64,000 bases of DNA, taken from contig JAVSML010000045.1 in the NCBI GenBank assembly GCA_038503035.1, positions 310,001-374,000 on the forward strand. Reading direction: 5' to 3'. A program made the position numbers and the translations under genes. The first letter of the stretch is position 1. Each line of letters begins with the position of its first letter. The stretch comes from Crocodylus rhombifer. Lineage: Eukaryota; Chordata; Crocodylia; Crocodylidae. Below the pieces are notes generated by a model that saw only the letters and a program-made list of their open reading frames with translations, was not told the DNA's origin and ran no database searches. Of this stretch, positions 55,561-64,000 are shown piece by piece.

Positions 55561-58500
55561 TGGAAAACTCAGTAAACATTAGTTGAAACTAAAAAAAAGA
55601 AAATAACACTTGCACATTTTACGTCCGTGCAGAATACACGTGAGGGTTTTGAATAGCTTTTTCTATTCCAAATTCCAGATTTTTTAAGGAAAGCCTTTGA
55701 GCTGCTTGATTGTAATTGATTAGCTCCTTATATCCTTCTGGGGTAGAGGGTTTCATGACTGTTTCACCTCTGAAGTTAATAGAAATACCTGCTTCCCCAC
55801 TTCTTCCCGACAGCCAACCTGGGGACTCAGATCTAGGCTGGTTTAACTTTGCAAATAAGCGGAAATGAAAATAACATGTTATAATCCAATTTCTTTGGAT
55901 GGCAGTGCTCTTTTGCTGGACACGAGGAAGTGGAAGCTCTTAAAATATTAGCCTCCTGGTCACAGGTTACCAACAATCTCTACAAAGATTACAGGAGAAG
56001 ACGAGACAAGCCTGTAAACCGAACGAAATACAGGAACCTGGAAGTACACAGAAGATGTTGGAAGGAATGGGGACAGGAGGCAGGAAAAAGAAGAGGATGA
56101 GGGTTTGCCGACTGCAGTGGTGGAAAATGACTATGGGGGAAAATGGCCATTGGAAGTAGGGGAGCAAGCACTGCCAAGCCACTGGGAGAGGTATTGCCCA
56201 AGAAGTGGTATACTAAGTGTGTCTTAGGGAACCGCTAAGCTAACTGATATTGCTGGCAGGGCAGCTATGGAGCCTTAAAACAAAAACTAAGACTGCCTCT
56301 TCCATGCAACATTGCCTGTACTTTTTTGGAGGAATTCCACAGTATGGACCCAACCAGCACAGGGAGTTACAATGTATGCTTCCTTGCATCACCATGCTCA
56401 GGGAATCTTGCCTCTCTATATGCTGTTTTACACAGGTCACTTCACTCATCTGAAATACAGGAAGCTTTGAGGTGGAAATCAAATCAGTTTTCAACTGTCA
56501 CCAAAACTCTGGAAGAGAGAAATAAATTCAGTTTCCAGTTTGATACAGATGTTAGGATTCAGATTTTTAAGCACTGCCTGATGTGTTGTCATTTCTGTGA
56601 CTGCTTGTATTCTTTGTTCTTTTAAGTGATTCAGAATGAAGTATTCTGAATGAGACATTCGACAAACAGAGATACCAAACTTTCTGCTGCTTCATATGGT
56701 ACAATAGAAAACCTTTGATTCATTTGTTTATTAGTTAGGGGTGTGTGCGTGACTGGAGGGAGAGGCATAATAATTAGGCTGTTCCTGCTACCAGAGGCAC
56801 AAGACAGACCACACTCAGGTTTGAACATTGTTAGTTATGGCTAGCCAAAAATAACTTTCATTCATTCTCACTTCTTTCTTTTCTGGAAAAAATGAACTCC
56901 CTCTCTGTTTCAGGCTTGAGTGCTATGTAAATGAATTAGCCCTGGGCTTTCTCGGGTAACTCTTCTGTACATTTCAAAATACCTGATTATGCTCCATTTT
57001 GAAATTATCTCACTGAACCAAACAATCCCTTTGCAATCTAGATTGCAGTTATCTGATATATAAGTTTAGAAGTATGTGGTTGGAGAGAGAGCTTTTAAGG
57101 TGCATATAGGTGCCCAGAATGATTTTATGATTGCCTTTATTTTCCATCATGGATTGAATACAAATCTCTTTTTTTTTTCTCTCCTTTCTGTTTGTCTCAA
57201 ATATTTTGTATGCATGGTTATTACATCAATGTAACTACTGACTTCAGTAAAGTTCAGACTGACATGGTCACAACTATGATTAACTGGGATCTGAATTTGG
57301 ACCATGGTGTATAGTATAATAGAGACCACATGAAAATAAATAGATTCTTCACCTAAGTGTTTCTGAAAAAGCATTTCCTCTTGTGAGAGGGGAAAACTGG
57401 GATTGGTTTAGTCAAAATTGTGGCTATTGAATCAAATATTCAGAACATTTTTGGATATATGCTAATTTTTGTCCTTCATAGTTGTCAAACAGCTTTTAAT
57501 CATTTAATGCCATTTGAAAAGACAACTTAACCAATCTAAGTGAGGCAGACTCCATCATGTTATTTCTCCAGCTGCATTTTCCTTCTAACCATCCCAGAAA
57601 CTTCTGTAGGATGAGCTCCTCCTACTAAATTACAATATCCAAACAATTTAAATTAGTATGCAGTGAGATTGGAGTCATTTTATGTTTGACCTACTTATTA
57701 AAATTACTTTCTGGAAACTAATGGCATAATTACTCATATAATTAGTAAAATAAAGAATCTGTATCTGCACAGAGTGGGAGTGAGCCCTGCTCTGATCAAG
57801 CATTACATTATTTAAAGAAATGTTTCCTTGCCCATCCTCATTAGTTCAATGTTTCAAAGCGAATGCAGATACACGCCTGCAGTGACTACATTTAAACAAT
57901 TAAATCGCGTCTCCACCTTAGCATTTGATTCATTAGTCACTGGTGAACCTTTGTCCCTACTTGTCTGTAACTAAGAAAACATGCACCTTAGCCTACTTTA
58001 GATACCAAAGCATACTTTCCATGACAGTAGTGATGCTTTCCTCAGATAAGACAGGTAGAGTAGGATACATGAAACTGAAAAAAGGGGTCAGTTTTCAGGA
58101 GAGACTTTGACAAAGCCCCAGGGGTTAAGGTAAGCTGTGCCTCAGTTTCTAGGACAAAAAACAGGTAGTCCTGGTAAAAGATTGTTTTCTACAACACTGC
58201 CTGTCTGCTGCAATATATACTGATAAAGATAAGTCAAAAGTAAGGCATAAAGGCTGGTACCCAAGGAGTCATAAGCCCTTAGCTCACCACTCATTTATTT
58301 CTCTCTCCTCTATTTCTTACATCACAGAGGACCTAATTCTGCCAACTCTACTTGCTTTGAATAGTACCTTACGGGGCAAGTATCCTCTGAGTGACTATAC
58401 TAGAATATGGCCCCTATATATTGTGTGGACCTCTTGTCCTTTCATATAATTTTCCCCCTATAAACATATACCCCAAGTGTACTGTTTGGCTGGTTTGACT

Positions 58501-59792
58501 GTGGATGACACAGGAATGTTTATCTCTCTGTTTAGATGGGCCTTCTGGGGAAAAGTACTTTCCATTTTACATACTGTTTATTATACACATTCTAGAAAGA
58601 CTTTTTATGTTTATTTCTTTGAGCATGGCTCGCATAGAAGTATATACAGAAAATATTTTTTATTACACAACTGAATGGAGAGGGGGAAAAACCCTCAAGG
58701 TCTTTCAAATCTATTTATTTTATCAATCTATCAATTAATCTGTATCTGTGTTTTATATCATCCCCTCAAGGGTGGCAAGTGAGCTGAAAACCTCAAGTGG
58801 ATGGGACAATATTTTTTTTAAAGAAATTTCCTTCCAATACCAGAAAGTATATTTTAAATAATCAGCTTTCTTTTCAGTATGAAACCAGACTACTAACTGA
58901 TTTGCATCAGTATTTAATTACATGAGACAGAATGGCTTTACATGCTGCTGTTCTGTTGTTTTGGGCTCCTAGCTTTTCATGCTAGGTGCACCTTAGCTTT
59001 GAGCACACCTGAACCAGTACGGTCCATAATAGAGCTCTTTGGTTTAAGCTACACTGAATTGGGACTATGCCGTAACAAAAATGTCCTGCACATATTGGGC
59101 CATATCCAAGTTACATAAGCTCCAACAAAAGATGTGGTGATGCCCTGCAAAAGGGTGCAACCTATCCGAATAAGTAAGTGGTGTGTTCTGTAAACATACA
59201 GTCTTCTCTTCAAATAGCGTAGGAATTCTTTCACAAATGGACGCGCAGATGTCAGGATGGGCTCCAAGCAGCTTTAATGTATGTGATACCAGTTTGCCTT
59301 ATGAAATCTACCATCATCAAACACAAAACAAAAATTACTGACACAGAAAACACCGTGAAAGCACTTTACAGAATGGCATCTTTTATTGCCATTAAAAACC
59401 AGGACAAATGCACTAATACATTCCTAGTTTGCATTTTCTTTTCATACTGTAAACTTGCATGAGAGATAAATAGGGAGTTCTTTTTCAGAAGCTCAAAATA
59501 AGAAATACAAAACATGCAATAGATAATGTTGAAGCCTGCAGAATTATAACTTGAGATGTCTTTCTTTTAGATACAAAACTAAGGAAGTGTTAGGCTGAGG
59601 TGGAACTAAGATGAGAGCTCCACAGACCATTTATAGCTAACAAAATGTGTCTCACAAGAGTTGGTATTATAAATCCTGCTTAAAAAGGAGGAAAGGGAGG
59701 TGTGGAGGGGTGAAGTAGCAGGTTATATGTTGCCTAGAAAATCAGAGGTTGAATTGTGTATAATGCAGATTTCCTGATTCTCTGTTTTTTAC
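55561..59792. other. Long AT-rich non-coding stretch
   Basis: No gene or recognised transposon. The part at 57600-57960 is rich in TAAT/ATTA words and contains no repeat that I recognise, and might be conserved non-coding DNA. Short frames around 56250-56625 and 59049-59267 have no domain signature. Confidence 0.45.
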
Positions 59793-59800
59793 GTCATAAC

Positions 59801-60471
59801 TAGGGCTCTGAGAAAATTGTGGAGTTGTAGAAAATGGGTGGCACGTGCCTGGGTAAAGTGTCATTTTTCATAGAATATTCATGGAACTACCATTGATCTT
59901 GGCAAATGAGTCCTGGTTGTTCAGTGACTAGTCCATGAAAAATGATACTTTACCCATGCATGTGCTGCAAGTGCAGGAGGTATCAAGCGGTGGCGGAAAA
60001 TATTATTTGGGGGGGGCGGGGGCTGAGCCCCACCTGACCCCTGTCCCTCCCTTCCACAGGGCTGTTACGGGGCTGGCATGTCCTGTGGCTGTAAATGGCA
60101 GTGGAGGAGCAGCTGCATGCCAAGTGCCACCAGGCTGCTGCTGTCGTTGGCAGCCGCAAAAAGTTTTGGGGTGCTAAGCCCCATTAGCCTTGGCCTTCCA
60201 AATGCCCTTCCTCCCTTGCTCCCTATATACTTCCCTTCATCCAGCTGCCTGGCTGCACCCTGGCCATGCCCTCAGCAGTCAGTTGCAGGCTGGAACACTG
60301 CAAAAGCCCAGGTTTCCCTTTGCAGGCTGGAATGCTGCCAGACTGCAAAGGAAACCCTGTGCTTTTGCGTGTTTTTCTGGCACAGGCTCACAACCCTTAA
60401 AAATCACAGTGTGGGGCTAATTTCATGGTATCCAGGCAGTCCGCAAAATCGCAGTTTTTCTCAGGGCCCTA
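59801..60471. mobile_element. hAT-like non-autonomous element (671 bp)
   Basis: Inverted ends TAGGGCTCTGAGAAAA and TTTTTCTCAGGGCCCTA (one mismatch in 16) flanked by the 8 bp sequences GTCATAAC (59793-59800) and ATCATGAC (60472-60479), identical at six of eight positions, consistent with an hAT duplication. Internal inverted similarity is strong: the left part has AAAGTGTCATTTTTCATAGA and later CATGAAAAATGATACTTTAC. The right part has CCAGGTTTCCCTTTGCAGGC. The GC-rich centre yields a 140-codon frame without transposase motifs. Confidence 0.8.
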
Positions 60472-60707
60472 ATCATGACCGAGGGACCTATCTATCTTAA
60501 ACGACTACTCATGTTAGCAGATGGCACAGTACTGCTGGAAATTGAGGTGTTAACATAATATGTGGCTGTTAAAAATCTCATGGTACTTTTGGGGTGGTTA
60601 ACTCCATGGTACGAGAGTCTTTGTGGTAAACAGGTGAAAGTATGTCTAGTTTTGAGATGGAGAGGCCTTTCACCTGACTAGGTCTGAGAGTTTTGAATTT
60701 ATAGATA

Positions 60708-61103
60708 CAGGCATACCTCGGAGATATTGCAGGTTCGGTTCCAGCCCACCGCAATAAAGTGAATATCGCAATAAAGCGAGTCACATGAATTTTTTGGTTT
60801 CCCAGTGCATATAAAAGTTATGTTTACACTATACTGTAGTCTATTAAGTGTGCAATAGCACTATGTCTAAACAAACAGCGTACATACCTTAATTAAAAAA
60901 TACTTTGAAAAAGTATGAAAAAGTTTGAAATATTGCGAGAATTACCAAAATGTGACACAGAGACACGAAGTGAGCAAATGCTGTTGGAAAAATGGCACTG
61001 ATAGACTTGCTCGACGCAGGGTTGCCACAAACCTTCAATTTGTAAAAAACGCAATATCTGCGAAGTACAATAAAGCAGAGTGCAATAAAACGAGGTATGC
61101 CTG
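60708..61103 (-). mobile_element. Tigger1-like (pogo/Tc1-mariner) deletion derivative
   Basis: 396 bp with 13 bp perfect inverted ends CAGGCATACCTCG / CGAGGTATGCCTG, each flanked by TA (60706-60707, 61104-61105), the mariner-type duplication. The minus strand begins CAGGCATACCTCGTTTTATT and continues with GAAGGTTTGTGGCAACCCTG, CGAGCAAGTCTATC and CAACAGCATTTGCTCACTTC, which I recognise as the 5' end of Tigger1, known from placental mammal genomes. After about 220 bases it joins the Tigger1 3' part (ACAGTATAGTGTAAACATAA and onwards). The transposase gene is absent. Confidence 0.88.
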
Positions 61104-61434
61104 TACTAGATTTACCCTGGCTCTAGGGTAGAGTGTACATCAGTTCGTGTCTATATTGCCATTCTGTGTGTAGTGGAATTCATGTTATTTAATAAGAAAC
61201 AGTGGTAAAGTTGCACTGCCGGCAAACAGAAATCTCTGTGGTGTTTGTCCTTAGTTACCATCATGAGCAAACTTATTGAGATGGACTAATTTACCAAACT
61301 GTTATGCAAATGTGTTTTCAGAAAATAGCTTTTTAGACATACTGAATGTATATGGTATTTCATTTTTTTGCATGTTTTTGTAATTGAAATAACCAAATCT
61401 TAGATACTTTTATTGGGTCTATGCAGAGTATACA

Positions 61435-62585
61435 GATAAGTATACAGGGATCAGTGCTCAGACCTGTGCTATTCAATATATTCATTGCACTTTCTACCTC
61501 TTCATCCAAAGTGTTAATGACTAAGTTTGCAGATGATACTAAGCTGTGGGGAAATGCAAGCACACCAGAGGATAGGGCAAAGATCCAGGGGGACCTTGAC
61601 AAACTGGACTTGCAGGTGGAATGAAACTGGATGAGGTTTAACAGGGAGAAGTGCAAGGTCCTTCACCATGGTAGGAAGAACCCTCACCACAACTATACAA
61701 GGAGTGGTGGCCTACTGGCTGGCACTACATCTGAACGAGACCTGGGGGTCACGATCGACTGGAAGATTAATATGATCCAACAATGCGACAAGGCTGCCAA
61801 AAGGGCCAATAAAACTCTGATGTGCATCAGCCATTGTGTGGCCAATAGATCCAGGGAGATACTCCTCCCTCTCTGTTCAGCGTTGGTGAGTCCTCGGCTG
61901 GAATACTGTGCCCAGTTCTGGGCACTGCACTCCAAGAAGGACATAGATAAGCTCAAGAGGGTACAAAGAAGGGCCACCCATTTGGTTAAGGGCATGGAGG
62001 GTAGGCCCTATGGGGAGAGACTCCAGGAACTAGGCCTATTCAGCATGAGGTAGAGAAGGCTGAGAGATGACTTGATAGCTGCCTCCAAGTACCTTAGGGG
62101 GAGCATCAAGAACTAGAAGAGCAACTATTTAGAAGGGCATCTCAAGGGAGGATGAGGAGCAATGAACATAAACTAATCAAGGGTAATTTCAGGTTGGATA
62201 TAAGAAAAAATTCTCTGTAAGCAGTGGCGGTGTGTAAGGGGTGCACCCCCTGAGAGTGCTAGTGAACCCCCTGACTGGCTGTGCTCCTGACTGACCAAGG
62301 CTGCTTCCCGATTGGTGAGTTTTTGCCATGGAGGCACCCTCTCCCCCGATTGGTGAGATTGGCCCTGGAGGAAACACCCCCAGCTCGCTGAGTGGCACCA
62401 GTCCCCCAAGTCTGTAAGCGTTCACCAGAATCTGGAACACACTCCCAGTAGAGGTGGTGCAGTCACCTTCCTTGGAGGTGTTCAAGATGAGGCTGGACAC
62501 GCACCTTGCCGAGCTCAGTGCTTCCGGCCCATGACAGGGGACTGGACTTGATGATCGTACAGGTCCCTTTTGGTTTTATGATTCT
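61435..62585 (+). mobile_element. CR1, 5'-truncated, split by an insertion
   Basis: Begins inside the reverse transcriptase: [13 protein letters not shown], then LMTKFADDTKLWG with the catalytic FADD intact (about 61520-61553). A stop at 61622-61624 interrupts, and the same frame resumes at 61631 with MRFNREKCKVLHHG, ERDLGVTIDWKIN and VSPRLEYCAQFWALHSKKDI. The coding part continues with CR1 3' sequence, is interrupted at 62223-62410 by another element, and ends TACAGGTCCCTTTTGG and TTTTATGATTCTGA. Only lightly decayed. Confidence 0.9.
62223..62410. mobile_element. 188 bp insertion with 9 bp target duplication
   Basis: The CR1 is interrupted exactly here. TCTGTAAGC occurs directly before (62214-62222) and directly after (62411-62419), a perfect 9 bp duplication. 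The insert starts AGTGGCGGTGTG and contains an imperfect tandem unit with CCCGATTGGTGAG twice (around 62308 and 62346), plus several TGACTG and CCCC words. The ends are not clear inverted repeats. Family unknown. Confidence 0.8.
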
Positions 62586-62781
62586 GAGTTTCCAGTATTG
62601 AATTATTATGTCACCCATTGGAATGGGTCTTCAATGAAAAGTGCGTTTTCTATAGTTATTTGTAAAAGTTGGATAAGGAAATGCAACATATTCAATGAAC
62701 ATTATAAAAATCAAGGTATGCTTCTTAGGAAAAGTGATACAAGAGCTTGTCCAAAACTTCCTGTATTCCTTTCAAAACTGA

Positions 62782-62920
62782 GAGGTAGTAAGCTGTGTTA
62801 GTCTGAAATCAGGCAGAAGGCAAGGCAGAGACGCACCTTACAAATTAAATAAAACAGAGATATATAAGCTTTTGTGAGCCTGAGTTCACCTCACAGATGC
62901 TGTTTGAGATAAACTGTGAA
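62782..62920 (-). mobile_element. Penelope-like element 3' end
   Basis: The plus strand reads GTGTTAGTCTGAAATCAGGC, then ACGCACCTTACAAATTAAAT, CATATAAGC-like TATATAAGCTTTTGTGAGCC and TTCACCTCACAGATGCTG. This is the reverse of the widespread reptile Penelope end in which 'ready for AGAAGTGGGTT' is followed by CACGAAAGCTTATG and ends CTAACACGGCTAC. No coding sequence. Confidence 0.75.
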
Positions 62921-63057
62921 ACTCTCATTAAAATCAATCCTCTTGATTAGAACAGTAAAACAACAAGGAACAAGCTGCACTTAGGCAATGCTGCTGCTGA
63001 AATCTAAACTGGGAAAAAATGCGTATAAACCATGTATTCAAAGTAAGGGTATATAGT

Positions 63058-63228
63058 AGGGCTGTGTGAGGCTTCAGACAGAGCTTCAGATCCGGAGAAG
63101 CTTCGGACACTTCAGGGTCTGAAGCAGCACGTCGGGGTCGAAGCGCTGGACTCGTTTGGCTTTCCAAAGTGCTTCAGAGCCGCCTCCGAAATCTGGGCAT
63201 AGGGTATAATGGGGAAACAATAAAATAA
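63058..63228. repeat. Unidentified GCTTC-rich repeat
   Basis: Starts GGGCTGTGTGAGGCTTCAGA and repeats GCTTCAGA/GAAGC words (GCTTCAGAT, AAGCTTCGGACACTTC, TCTGAAGCAGC, AAGTGCTTCAGAGC) in direct and inverted order, with several CpG. Likely a DNA-transposon end interrupted by the CR1 that starts near 63228. Other end not seen. Confidence 0.45.
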
Positions 63229-63230
63229 CT

Positions 63231-64000
63231 AACTTCAGGAGGGATCGTGTTGACAGAAGGGGCGGGGGTGTAGCTGTCTATGTGAAGGAAAGCTACATGT
63301 CCCTGCAAGCTGATGTTGGCGACCAGCATGGACAGCTAGAGACCCTCTGGGTAAAAATTCGTGGGGAATACGGCACAGGGGACACAACGGTGGGAGTCTA
63401 CTACAGACCTCCCACTCAAAGACCTGAGCTTGACCAGGAGTTTACCCGGGAACTGACTGAGGCCGCTTGCTCCAGGACCTTGGTTGTCATGGGTGACTTC
63501 AATTACCCGGACATCTCGTGGGAAGATCACTCAGCTAAATCCGAGCAGTCGCAAAGCTTTCTCTCGTGCGTGGAAGACCTCTCCCTGACTCAAGAAGTCT
63601 ATGGGCCAACGAGAGGCAAAGCGCTGCTCGACCTGGTACTGGCTACGGGGGATGACCTAATTGGTGACCTAGTGATCGATGGGAAGCTGGGTGACAGCGA
63701 CCATGAGCTGATCACCTTCACCATCTGCCGTAAAGCTGGCAAGTCAGTCAGCAACACAGAAGTCCTTGATTTCAGAAAAGCCGACTTTGACAAGCTCAAG
63801 AGGCTTGTTGGTCAGGCCCTCAGGGATCATGACCCCAGGGAGATGGGAGTTCAAGAAGAGTGGTTGCTTCTCAAGGAAGCGATCCTCAAAGCACAGGCCA
63901 AATCTATTCCAACACGGAGGAAAGGCAGCAAGAAGGCACAGCAGCCCCCCTGGCTCTCTAGGGACCTAGCGGACCTCCTGCGGCTAAAAAGGAAAGCCTA
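63231..64000 (+). CDS. CR1 ORF2 endonuclease, open frame off the window end
   Basis: 256 codons and two bases without any stop, running off the right edge. It encodes the C-terminal two thirds of the CR1 EEP endonuclease and the basic linker to the reverse transcriptase: RDRVDRRGGGVAVYVKES, VGVYYRPPTQRPELD, LVVMGDFNYPDISW (catalytic Asp and Asn kept), LLDLVLATGDDLIGD, GDSDHELITF (catalytic His kept), DFRKADFDKLKRL, and PPWLSRDLADLLRLKRKA. The N-terminal strand with the catalytic glutamate (TETWW) is missing by 5' truncation, so the nuclease cannot be complete. The first ATG in frame is at 63297 but has no significance. The rest, including the reverse transcriptase, should lie beyond the window. 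Confidence 0.9.

Noticed and set aside
59049..59267. 72-codon minus-strand frame
   Set aside because: No recognised domain, no start or splice evidence, AT-rich context.
1..64000. CRISPR arrays, operons, bacterial promoters or a host protein-coding gene
   Set aside because: Composition and repeats are vertebrate nuclear; no spaced direct repeats of CRISPR type and no convincing multi-exon host gene were seen.

Overview
This is a 64 kb stretch of vertebrate, almost certainly sauropsid, nuclear DNA. The many CR1 retrotransposons at different states of decay, MIR-like CORE-SINE relics, Penelope-like fragments and many small terminal-inverted-repeat (TIR) elements suggest a crocodilian. That assignment rests on repeat content alone, without any database search. 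The window is mostly AT-rich and poor in CpG. No host protein-coding gene could be established, so it reads as intergenic or deep intronic DNA.

Layout. 0-9 kb: old CR1/L3 fragments, a 40 bp minisatellite, a non-autonomous Helitron, a short interstitial telomere array and a 504 bp TIR element. 9.3-11.4 kb: a small foldback MITE split by a CR1 copy that keeps an unbroken 558-codon reverse transcriptase frame. 11.4-25.7 kb: quiet DNA with a second Helitron, a GT/GC microsatellite and SINE relics. 25.7-44.6 kb: a second foldback MITE, three copies of a TIR family starting GGCTAGGGA, two copies of another MITE, hAT-like termini and several CR1s, one nested in a hAT-like element. 48-55 kb: a nearly complete but broken CR1 on the minus strand (ORF1 zinc region, ORF1 esterase, endonuclease, reverse transcriptase), followed by Penelope-like pieces and a possible solo LTR. 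55-59.8 kb: quiet AT-rich DNA. 59.8-64 kb: a 671 bp hAT-like element, a 396 bp Tigger1-like element, a CR1 carrying a 188 bp insertion with a 9 bp target duplication, a Penelope-like end, and an open CR1 endonuclease frame running off the window.

The only genes visible belong to selfish elements. CR1 ORF1 (esterase) and ORF2 (endonuclease plus reverse transcriptase) supply the machinery for CR1 copying. The TIR elements and Helitrons carry no transposase or Rep/helicase and must have been mobilised in trans. Three nested insertions give a relative time order. The most unusual observations are the Tigger1-like element (a family I know from placental mammals), the paired Helitrons with complete 3' hairpin/CTAG ends, and several TIR families with readable target duplications.
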